Source of the DNA: Lingula anatina
Lineage: Eukaryota; Brachiopoda; Lingulata; Lingulida; Lingulidae
Direction: 5' to 3'
Assembly (NCBI RefSeq): GCF_001039355.2
Contig: NW_019773925.1
Location: 9,817 to 73,816 of the forward strand
DNA: 64,000 bases
Under the pieces are notes generated by a model. The model was given only the letters and a program-made list of their open reading frames with translations, ran no database searches and was not told the DNA's origin. This document shows positions 56,901 through 64,000 of the stretch, piece after piece. The translations under genes and the position numbers were made by a program. Numbering within the stretch: position 1 is the first letter of the stretch; each line of letters opens with the position of its first letter.

Positions 56901-59900
56901 TCATTTAAATGATGAATACACATTTATAGATAAAGAAAACTCTAATTGCATAGTTATTAGGTAGAAAGCAGCATTATCACCAGCTGTTCTTGGTGGCCTT
57001 TTTTGAAAAATCACCTCAATCATTATTATATACTTCCAAAGGTGCTGTTATTTAATACACTGTTATATTTTATAGAAACTGTGACCTATGACACTGGCTG
57101 CCTACAGGCTGGTACCACCTACACACTGGCCTTGGCTTTAGGACAAGACAACAGCACACTGAATGGAATGACTCTGGAGTTAGATTTGGTATGCTACATG
57201 TAGTTGAGAATTAATATATCTTGCCCTAAATCCTTGTTTTGATACTACTTTGTAGTCAGAGTTAGTCTACTGATAGCCAGTGTGCCCTATCAAGGCTCAG
57301 TATAAAATAAAGTTAAATTATAGAATCATTTAAAATGTTAAGCTAAAATGATTATATTCACTGACTGAATTCTGACTGTATTTTATTTTTAATGCTGTGC
57401 AATGACATATTGTGATAGAATGAACCCTATGATATCAGTGATGGAAGTTCTACACAAATCTTCTGGGAATTTTCTATGTTTCCTATTGTCTCGTGTATAT
57501 ATCGAGTATATTGGAAAATCCTTGATATTTTACAGATCATGGTCTTGCCCTTGCTGGATGATCTGACCACTTATCAGACCAGCAGCAATACCCTGCCTTA
57601 CATTGTGTGTATGGAGGCTGTGAAAAATCTGGAATTTCAGCAGCAGCTTGACTCTAACTGTGGGTTGTATGAATATTCTCTCATGACTGAGCTGTTTAAT
57701 GGAGCTATTGGTGAGTTCATTTTGTAATTTATTTGGAATCTTTTTTGTCTGTGTGAAATAAGTATGCTTTATCTGTTAATAATATAAAACGTGATCGTAA
57801 GCAGTGATATGATTTGAATTTGGGTACAATTTAGGATGGTTTTATAAATATTTTGACTTTGATATCAACATTTTGCTTTCAAATCAATAATGCAATACAT
57901 CATAAGAATGCACATATTGAGTTTATGATATTCTGAGTACATTTCATCAGAACAAACTTGTTGTTATTTCTCAGTTCTCTATCCTTTGCTTTCAGTGCAT
58001 ATACATATCATTGCAGATATATAATAGATGTTTATTTCCTGTCTATTTATGCATATTTATTTCTCGCCATCTTCAGGTTGCTCATGTAATCCTACTGGCA
58101 CTGTACCAGGGACAAACTGTAACACATATGGCGGAAAGTGTGTCTGCAAGCCTGGGGTGGGCGGCAGGTCATGTGACCAGTGCCTGGCCAATCATTTTGG
58201 CTTTAGCAGTGGTAATGGATGCACAGGTATGGTCTTTTCACTTTTTTTTGCCCCAAAAGATGGTTTCTGTTTTGCATGGGGTGTCTGCAGATGGGTTAAA
58301 TGCCATGCGATTTTTAAACATTCAAATAAATTTGTGAAGGCATAGATTTTTCCACCTTAAAGGAGTATTTTGTAACCAGAGGAAAACAAGAGATTTCTCA
58401 GTTGTAGATGTGCTTGCATAAAGAGCAAATGTAAGTATGGATTTGTGTAGAGATTTCTGATAAGGACTGCCTATTGAAAGACAACATACTGGGCTAACAG
58501 TGACTGTTGTATATTTGGTTTCAGCATGTGGTTGTGATGTGTCAGGATCTGTGACAGAATCTTGTACTGAGACAGGTGTGTGTACCTGTAAGACTAATGT
58601 CACGGGAACCAAGTGTGACATGTGCATTGCTGACCACTATGGCTTGTACACAGGTAATGGAAGGTTGCGCAGATGAAAATTAGTCTTTGAACATGTCAAG
58701 AAACAATATTTACATATGTACTTTCTGAAAGTCATGCAATGTGTAATGATTGTTGCAGCCCTCAAACAATGCACATTTTATTATGAGAAATTGCTCTTTC
58801 AAAAAATTGCTTCTATTGTTGTTAAATGTTGAAATTTTGTAGATGAAACCCACTGTTAATAATTTTTAAGAAAAGATGTTTCAAGCTCCAATTAGATTGG
58901 GTTTATTGAAGTATTTGAAATTCATTTCTCTTTCTGTCAAACATATGCCTGCCTATGACACATTATACCCTCTGTGAAAAAAAATATAGCAATGATGATG
59001 ATAGAAATCAATTTATGACCTTGTTTGATTATAGGCAATGGCTGCCAGAGATGCCAGTGCCATCTGGTGTACTCCTTCAACAACTCCTGCAGTGACAGTG
59101 GACAGTGCCCTTGTAAACCTGGCGTAGGTGGACTGACCTGTGACCAGTGTCTAGATGGGTGAGTTTATGTTTAATATCTTAATGACAGTGGACAGTGTCC
59201 AGATGGTTGAGGTTGCCTGACCACTTATATGAATGTTAAACTTTTCAGAAAAGTTGTATGCTGGACATCATTTTACAGCTGTAAAGGAAAATGATGGCAT
59301 CGCATATTCAAATACATATTAATTTCAGATTATATGCCCTCTCACAGATTAATTTCAGATTATATGCCCTCTCACAGATTGGAGCTATAGTTCAAGATCC
59401 ATATTACTTTCAGTTTCTATGCCCTGTCAGAGGTGGGGTGTATTCCGTGTAGTTGTAATGTTGAAGGCAGTGCGGGTGGTATATGTAACAATGGGACAGG
59501 TGCCTGTCAGTGTAAACCACTAACCTCGGGGACCAAGTGTGATACCTGCCAGTTTGGTGAGCCCTTTTTTCAAGAGATTGTCATAAGACTTTACATTTTT
59601 CTTTAATGACATAAAATCCTTTTTCCAAGTAATTGCCATAAGAGTATACCTTTTTCTTATAATGACATAAGATAATTTCCACTTGCAACACTATAACTTA
59701 TGGTTTTGTGGAATACATAAGGTACATAACTTATTTTATTTGATGACATTTTATACGCCATATATTACTAACTACCATAACCAATTAATTATTAATTACT
59801 CTCCACTTCAGGATCCTATGGCCTGGGTACGTGGGACACAGACACTGGGTGTATTCCGTGTTTCTGCTCTGGCCACACTGTCTCCTGCTCCTCAGCCACT

Positions 59901-62900
59901 GGCTGGTACAAGACCACTGTCAGTGACACCTGGTCTGTAAATGATAATTCTATCACAGAGGATGGCTGGGCAGGTGTCAGCCAGACTGGGAACACTGTTC
60001 CTACCAACAGGCCATATATATTTGGTGTACCCTTGCAGTAGGTTCTACTTTTGGTTACAACATATTTGTTTTGATTGGTTGGTTGTTTGATTGATTGAGT
60101 CAATGAAATTAAAATCAGATGAAAAAAATTTTTTTTGATTTACTCATTTTCTCATTTTTTTTACACCATAAAAGGACATTCTTGAAATGTAACAATATTA
60201 GGATGTAGAGTTTTTGGAAACCAGCATATTATTTACAGTTTGAATTACATTTTGATGGCATTTTTTAAAAATAACAAAAAAAAAATTATAACATTTCAAA
60301 AGATGATAAATATTTCCCACAATTTCAGACGAGCAGTGCAGATCATCAACACTGGGAACAACCTTGGTCTCCCCGACATTTACTTCTCTGCCACGCCCAA
60401 ATACCTGGGGGACAAGAGGGGTGCTTACGGCCAGACCTTCTCTGTGGATCTGTCCTCCTCAACACTGGACTCTCCTGTTAACAGTACCACAGGGGATGTG
60501 GTTCTCACTGGTGCCTATACTGACTTCGTGCTGGTGACCAATTTACCCAGCATGCCTGGTTCAGTTAGGACTTCTTATCAGGTGGGTGTAGTATGGCATG
60601 GTCATTGCAGGGGCAGATTGGGCTTGGTCAAAACCCCCTTTCTGAATGACACTAGAAAAGATGAAATTTAGACAAACTATGCAAAATTTCTTTGCTGTAT
60701 GTATGAAAGAGTGACAGACGGATTGTTTTAAGATGTCACGTCTCTGCCGTCCAGTGAGATGGTTCTCATCAGTGTACAAATCTTTTATGCCGCAGTCAAT
60801 ATGTTCACAATTTTAATGGTCTTTTTTTTAATGAAAAAATTGACCAAAGACTCTTTCCATTTCAGGTGGTACTTCACCAGTCTCATTGGAGATTAAATGC
60901 CACAAATGGTCCCCAAGCCTCCCATCAACAGATGTTACAGGTGCTCTCTGATCTCTCTGCCATATGGGTCAGAGCTAAGTATAGCAATGTAAGTCCTATC
61001 TCTGCCATATGGGTCAGAGCTAAGCATAGCAATGTAAGTTCTATCTCTGCAACGGGGGCAGAGCTAAGCATAGCAATGTAATGTCTTTGTCTGCAATATG
61101 AGTCAAAGTAAACTGACTGATTGTAGAGCACTGAAAGATAGAAACCACCTGCCAAATGTCCAAGATTGGTTGAAGTAAATTATATATTCCAGTTTTATGA
61201 ATGTCATTTTGAGGTTTCATTTTGGGAATATCTAAGAGGCTCATTCCTGTGCTATTTCAGGTTGATAATTCCCATGCCATATTGTACTTTGGGGAGTTAG
61301 AATTTGCAGTGAATACAGTGACACAACTTAATCCACTAAACAACATAGAAAACTGCACCTGTCCACAGGGTTATATGGTAAGAGATCTGTTATTTTGAAC
61401 CACAATATGTAATTATAGATATCTCAAGTCATAAGTCTGACCTATGAATTTTTTTTACATAAAATTTATATTACTTTGATATGAAGTAATCTTTGCAAAT
61501 AAACAGTTGATAATTGTTCCATATTTCATGGCTTATATTTAAGTTGAAAATTTTATGAAATGGTCTATATGAAAAATTAAGTTAATTTTTGGGAAGGTAG
61601 GTAGGTAATAGGTATTTGTGTCAATAAAGTCTACTCTTTTTAATAGAAATATATTTAACCATGCACAGGCCACTGTGGTGTTGCTTTTTTTATGGACAGA
61701 CCCTGTCTGGACATATAGCCATCACCTGTATCTGTATATTTCCAGTAATTGCTTCATTTTAAACTGTTTTCATGCCAGTGCTTCCATCATTTTTGCCAGT
61801 TATGTCTATCTATTTGACATCTTTGCTGCATTGTTTGACCAGTATTTTGTGTGCTGTCCAGGGTCAGTTCTGTGAGCAGTGTGCGCCAGGATACAAACGA
61901 CAGGTCCCCAATGGAGGCCCCTTCATCCAGTGTGTTCCATGTCAGTGCAACAGTCATTCCGAACCTAACCAGCCTTGCAACAGCGAGACCGGCACATGCA
62001 CATGTATACACAGCACGACCGGGCCAACGTGTGACACTTGCTTGCCTGGTTTTTATGGGGATGCAGTGGCAGGTTCTCCAGGTGAGTTTCACTGTGTTGC
62101 CATGGCAATGTGGTCAGCAGTTGCTATGGGAGGCAGGTTGCTATGGTGAGACATTGGTATGCTTTGTATTTGAGAGGAAAACTGGAGGACCCATCTCTGA
62201 CATGTTTTAAGGGTTTTTTCCTGTAAATCCTTTTCTTTCTGTCAATATATTTTCTTAAAAGGAAGATAATCAAGTTAGTTAATCATACAGACACCTTCAG
62301 TATTTTTTTTTCATTAAGTTAAAAATTAAAATTGCCACCTTTCAGCTTCAGTGTGATAAATTGGATGTCAATAGCAAAAAGTTACCTTGCCATTTTAAAT
62401 CAACATCTCTGAGTATATGTTCTCTACACTTGTGTTATAACTTCAGATGACTGTAGGCCCTGTATGTGCCCAGGCAATGTAGTCTCTGGCGACATAAATG
62501 TGTTCGCTCTGTTATGTACCCTGGACCAAGATGGCAGTCCCACCTGTAACGACTGTGTCACTGGCCATGGTGGAAGGAGGTGTAATGAGTGTGTCCAAGG
62601 GTATTATGGACAACCAGAAAATATAACGGTGAGTAAAAGTTTGAAAGCAGTCAGGCATTTTTGCTGCAATCAGTGCCATAGTGCATTGGCATCTTCTTAT
62701 CCATGGAAAATGGACAGAGGGATTTCATTCTGACTATCATAGTTCCCACAGGGAGCCATCCCCACTCTGAACATTTTAGCATTCACTTCTTGAAAGCTTA
62801 AAATATGAGATAGCAAAAGACAGATAAAACACTTCAAAATTGGTATGCAGCTTATAAAATAAATCCATTGGCTTCACATTTTGTAATTGTAATAGAAATG

Positions 62901-64000
62901 TTTACCTTTTATCCCCAGAACAATAGAGGACAGTGTCGCCCATGTCAGTGTAATGGCAGAGCCAGTCTGTGTGACACGGTGACGGGGGACTGTATCAACT
63001 GTGTCAACAATACCGCTGGGAGGGAGTGTCAAATATGTGCCCCTGGGTACTTTGGGAATGCCATGGAGGGCACTTGCCAAGGTAAACGCCTAGTAGGCTA
63101 ATTTTTAAAAAAATTTTTTCAGGTTTTTAAAAATGGTTAATGTTTTATGAAGTTTAATTCTAGCAGAGTTATAGAACCATCTTCTAGATTCTGAAAGTTT
63201 TGTTTTTGATTAGTTTTAAAAGTTTTTTAGAGATAGAGTGTGAGGCACATTGTGACAACTTAAACTTCAGTTTAATTTTCTGAAAATCCAGAGGCACAAT
63301 AAGAGTGAAAAAAGATAATTATGAAGCTTGCAGCATAAACTAGATAATAATGAAAGATAATTATGAAGCTTGCAGCATAAACTAGATAATAATGAAAGGG
63401 AAAATTGGTACAAATTCCATTCATGATGTAAAGCAAACTGACACTTTTCCTCAATATATAGCAAACTAAAAGGAACTTTTCATCTTCAGCCTGCTCCTGC
63501 TCTAACAGCGCGGGATCTACAGGAGAATGCGATCCAGTGACAGGACGCTGCGTCTGTCTGCCCAATGTGGAGGGGGACAGCTGTGAGCGATGTGTGACCA
63601 ACGCCTACAACTACAGCAGTAGTCAGGGCTGTACTCAGTGTAACTGTCATCCTCAGGGTGCTCTCAGTCCACAGTGTAATCTGGTAAGTATATAACTACA
63701 GCAGTAGTCAGGGCTGTACTCAGTGTAACTGTCATCCTCAGGGTGCTCTCAGTCCACAGTGTAACCTGGTAAGTATATAACTACAGCAGTAGTCAGGGCT
63801 GTACTCAGTGTAACTGTCATCCTCAGGGTGCTCTCAGTCCACAGTGTAATCTGGTAAGTATATAACTACAGCAGTAGTCAGGGCTGTACTCAGTGTAACT
63901 GTCATCCTCAGGGTGCTCTCAGTCCACAGTGTAACCTGGTAAGTATATAACTACAGCAGTAGTCAGGGCTGTACTCAGTGTAACTGTCATCCTCAGGGTG
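46395..64000 (+). CDS. Laminin-type chain with beta-like front, chitin-binding insert and gamma-like rear; continues off the right edge
   Basis: 24 phase-consistent exons total 4,506 nt (1,502 codons), with the last recognised donor at 63684. Domain order is signal segment, LN, 4.5 LE, LF split by a chitin-binding type-2 module, 4.5 LE, L4, then five or more LE. Laminins are secreted basement-membrane heterotrimer subunits; LN domains polymerise and LE repeats form the rod. LN-LE4.5-LF is the beta-chain short arm and LE4.5-L4-LE is the gamma-chain short arm, so this resembles both in series. Alpha chains of the alpha-5/LanA type also have LF-like and L4 domains, but with about ten LE before LF. 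The coiled coil and any LG domains lie beyond the window, so chain class is unresolved. The start ATG at 46395 precedes a hydrophobic core LFFIFILLPCIW, which supports a signal peptide. Confidence 0.9.
48207..53054 (+). CDS. Laminin exons 3-7: LE (laminin EGF-like) repeats 1 to 4.5
   Basis: Exons are 48207-48327, 48930-49100, 51937-52098, 52370-52482 and 52839-53054. Each LE shows the eight-cysteine spacing, for example CVCQHNTMGVNCDQCLPLY, CGCNAHAESCHYD, CDCNRDGTL and CKAHVTGRTCDQC. The final half repeat ends CRRSLIGRDC followed by LDYFYYEAES, the same transition from half-LE to LF (DHYLYEAEE) that occurs in beta-1 chains. Several exons end in phase 1 at LE boundaries, as in other laminins. 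Confidence 0.9.
48416..48490. repeat. C-run, A-run and AT microsatellite in a laminin intron
   Basis: A poly(C)-poly(A) junction at about 48416-48437 is followed by an AT dinucleotide run at about 48470-48490. Confidence 0.9.
49101..51936 (+). other. Laminin intron of 2.8 kb
   Basis: This is the largest laminin intron in view and is AT-rich. An isolated exon-like ORF on the opposite strand (49887-50147) is described separately. Apart from that I see no exon that continues the laminin frame. Confidence 0.7.
49887..50147 (-). other. Orphan exon-like antisense ORF inside a laminin intron
   Basis: The minus-strand frame has a compact, balanced composition unlike its surroundings: IIELFLFQSTFTDDMLVFH, then HSTNTTCEKNTDSCC and NDRHFNITMVFNGTAEW before a stop that overlaps a possible donor (GTGACT). 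Acceptor-like CCAAGCAG and TTGTTTCAG precede it. It contains three clustered cysteines and NxS/T sites, like an extracellular domain piece. I do not recognise the family. It could be a decayed or functional exon of an antisense gene, or chance. Confidence 0.3.
53373..54740 (+). CDS. Laminin exons 8-9: first half of the LF domain
   Basis: Exons are 53373-53522 (phase 0-0) and 54605-54740 (phase 0-1). They encode the beta-strand segment FQIQVPRTQRYDILLRYK, which aligns with EFFIDNIPYSMEYDILIRYE of beta-1 domain IV, then WPSAQVTLTPVG (equivalent to WEKAVITVQRPG) and a C-containing loop. The second exon ends after the first base of a codon, leaving an open phase-1 junction. The LF domain is interrupted here by the chitin-binding exon and resumes at 57076. 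Confidence 0.88.
53523..54604 (+). other. Laminin intron with the TA-flanked MITE
   Basis: This intron is 1.08 kb and more than half of it is the 593-bp element. The rest is AT-rich with no other feature seen. Confidence 0.8.
53865..54457. mobile_element. MITE-like element, 593 bp, about 28-bp inverted repeats, TA target duplication
   Basis: The termini GACTTGCCCTTCAAGAAATC and the reverse complement of 54430-54457 match over about 28 bp with two differences, and the element is bracketed by TA on both sides (53863-53864 and 54458-54459). A third, internal copy of the same motif lies at 54070-54101 in the same orientation as the left end, with a nearby match to the subterminal GGAAGTGC. There is no coding capacity. 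The TA duplication and size suggest a Tc1/mariner-derived non-autonomous element. Confidence 0.75.
55209..55823. mobile_element. Non-autonomous DNA transposon, 615 bp, perfect 77-bp inverted repeats, 8-bp target duplication
   Basis: The left terminus (55209-55285, starting CACCCTGAGCTTCAGAGC) and the right terminus (55747-55823) are exact reverse complements over 77 bp. They are flanked by the 8-bp direct repeat TCGCACTC (55201-55208 and 55824-55831), the duplication left by integration. Eight-bp duplications are typical of hAT, P and Merlin groups; the termini do not let me choose. It encodes no transposase. Identical arms imply recent insertion, into the intron just before the chitin-binding exon. 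Confidence 0.93.
55515..55655 (+). pseudogene. Captured helicase-like gene fragment inside the 615-bp transposon
   Basis: An open segment encodes LKPEQYDALHHYLL and then the Walker A motif VLPTGYGKTLIF before a stop, the start of a superfamily-2 RecQ-like helicase core. The nearest ATG (55499) is out of frame by one, so no functional product is expected. Upstream bases inside the element look like a captured promoter or first exon. Transposons with captured host sequence are known; the source gene cannot be named from this fragment. Confidence 0.7.
55898..56092 (+). CDS. Chitin-binding type-2 (peritrophin-A, CBM14) exon inside the laminin LF domain
   Basis: This 195-nt exon of 65 codons starts and ends in phase 1 (acceptor ATTACAG, donor GTGAGT). 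It encodes one complete peritrophin-A domain with spacing C-x14-C-x5-C-x9-C-x13-C-x4-C, including NCQQFYQCSNG and the aromatic residues expected in the chitin-contacting core. Family proteins bind chitin or related beta-linked glycans extracellularly. At residues 667-731 it splits LF between the strand preceding GR and the following TVTYDTGCLQAGTTY (beta-1 equivalent RPVCFEKGTNY). Joining the flanking exons directly also keeps the frame (GRETVTYD), so it can act as a cassette. No stop or frameshift is present. Confidence 0.9.
56093..57075 (+). other. Intron after the chitin-binding exon, with repeated GGGTGTGGCTT-type motifs
   Basis: About nine copies of a GGTGTGGCTT-like motif occur between 56107 and 56630 (near 56108, 56139, 56189, 56202, 56285, 56478, 56555, 56592 and 56622), at irregular spacing of 10-190 bp and always in the sense orientation. 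G-run motifs next to a donor commonly act as intronic splicing enhancers; a role here is inference. The 3' part is T-rich (56760-56818). Confidence 0.65.
57076..57710 (+). CDS. Laminin exons 11-12: second half of the LF domain
   Basis: Exons are 57076-57188 and 57536-57710. They encode TVTYDTGCLQAGTTYTLALAL, which matches the beta-1 LF strand VCFEKGTNYTVRLEL, then IMVLPLLDDL (beta-1 IDSLVLMP) and the cysteine-bearing tail leading to the next LE at GCSCNPTGT. This confirms that the LF domain is complete once the chitin-binding exon is set aside. Confidence 0.87.
58077..59556 (+). CDS. Laminin exons 13-16: LE repeats between LF and L4
   Basis: Exons are 58077-58226, 58525-58653, 59035-59158 and 59414-59556. 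The LE repeats begin CSCNPTGTVPGTNC, CGCDVSGSVTESC, CQCHLVYSFNNSC and CSCNVEGSAGGIC. With the half repeat opening the next exon (CFCSGHTVSC) this is 4.5 LE, the number found before L4 in gamma chains. Exons 13 and 14 are phase 1-1, one LE each. Confidence 0.9.
59318..59377. repeat. 30-bp duplication of the acceptor region of laminin exon 16
   Basis: Two exact 30-bp units (59318-59347 and 59348-59377, ATTAATTTCAGATTATATGC start) precede a related third segment at 59403-59430 that is the real acceptor and the first codons (TTTCAG then TTTCTATGCCCTGTCAG). The copies add two decoy acceptors upstream. Confidence 0.88.
59812..61377 (+). CDS. Laminin exons 17-20: L4 domain (laminin IV type A)
   Basis: Exons are 59812-60037, 60329-60581, 60866-60988 and 61261-61377. 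The half LE CFCSGHTVSC leads into the L4 domain with DIYFSATPKYLGDKRGAYGQ, the conserved YF-AP-K-LG-YG signature of alpha and gamma chains. It ends with ENCTCPQGYMGQFCEQC, close to gamma-1 ESCTCPVGYGGQFCEMC. The donor at 60038 is GTAGGT; reading through instead meets a stop. L4 is absent from beta chains, so its presence downstream of a beta-type arm is unusual. Confidence 0.9.
60952..61083. repeat. 45-bp tandem repeat across the donor of laminin exon 19
   Basis: Three units of 45 bp contain ATATGGGTCAGAGCTAAG and a donor GTAAGT (the third is degenerate). Units start near 60954, 60999 and 61044. The period is 15 codons and the reading frame stays open through the copies, so use of the second donor would add 15 residues of the SAIWVRAK type to the L4 domain. 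Confidence 0.9.
61862..63683 (+). CDS. Laminin exons 21-24: LE repeats after L4, gamma-like
   Basis: Exons are 61862-62081, 62447-62628, 62919-63081 and 63490-63683. They encode LE repeats that follow the gamma-1 pattern closely: PNGGPFIQCVPCQC, GFYGDAVAGSPDDCRPC, CVQGYYGQPENIT, CRPCQCNGRASLCD and CQICAPGYFGNAMEGTC. The last exon ends in phase 0 at CHPQGALSPQCNL with donor GTAAGT at 63684, which is the first of many copies of that donor in an 85-bp array. The rod and coiled coil continue outside the window. Confidence 0.88.
63611..64000. repeat. 85-bp tandem array built from the 3' end of laminin exon 24 and its donor
   Basis: CTACAGCAGTAGTCAGGGCT recurs at 63611, 63696, 63781, 63866 and 63951, exactly every 85 bp, to the window edge. 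Odd units carry GTAATCTGG and even units GTAACCTGG, so there is also a 170-bp higher-order period. Each unit ends in the same donor GTAAGTATATAA, whose read-through reaches a stop at once. Confidence 0.95.

Noticed and set aside
60032-60048. Apparent stop codon TAG at the end of the first L4 exon
   Set aside because: The donor GTAGGT lies one base into the preceding codon, so the TAG is intronic and the next exon continues in phase 2.
63611-64000. Regular array resembling a CRISPR
   Set aside because: Units are fully repeated with no unique spacers, have an 85-bp period and contain an exon end; the genome is eukaryotic.

Overview
The window is metazoan nuclear DNA. It is AT-rich, every coding block is split by GT-AG introns, and no prokaryotic features are present. 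The gene set (a giant UBR4 N-recognin, an intronless TRIM with NHL-type repeats, a multidomain laminin chain and a chitin-binding type-2 exon) fits a bilaterian invertebrate. A lophotrochozoan such as a mollusc, annelid or brachiopod is my best guess, but the sequence does not prove it. Protein assignments come from comparison with remembered family sequences, not from a database search.

Layout. (1) 45337 down to about 130, minus strand: 86 coding exons of UBR4, from the start codon to a point I estimate at roughly four fifths of the protein. I followed the reading phase across every exon junction and it stays open for 11,974 nt, about 3,991 codons. The C-terminal exons, which hold the catalytic end, lie beyond the left edge. 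(2) 39065-40894, plus strand: a 609-residue single-exon TRIM-type RING E3 nested antisense in UBR4 intron 7. (3) 45338-46394: a 1.06-kb divergent intergenic region. (4) 46395 to beyond the right edge, plus strand: a laminin-type chain with 24 recognised exons (4,506 nt, 1,502 codons). Its order is LN, 4.5 LE, LF (domain IV of beta chains) interrupted by a chitin-binding type-2 module, 4.5 LE, L4 (domain IV of alpha/gamma chains), then more LE repeats. The front half resembles a beta chain and the rear half a gamma chain.

Most unusual points. The chitin-binding domain sits on its own 195-nt symmetric phase 1-1 exon inside the laminin LF domain. Skipping it would restore an uninterrupted LF domain in frame. 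Two non-autonomous DNA transposons sit in the two introns just upstream of that exon. One has perfect 77-bp inverted repeats, an 8-bp target duplication and a captured helicase-like fragment. In addition, short tandem duplications straddling exon/intron junctions recur through both genes (about ten cases). They reiterate donor or acceptor sites and in places offer in-frame alternative products.

Neighbour logic. UBR4 and the nested TRIM are both ubiquitin-ligase type proteins, but nothing in the sequence shows a functional link. The laminin is secreted and extracellular, and shares only the intergenic region with UBR4.
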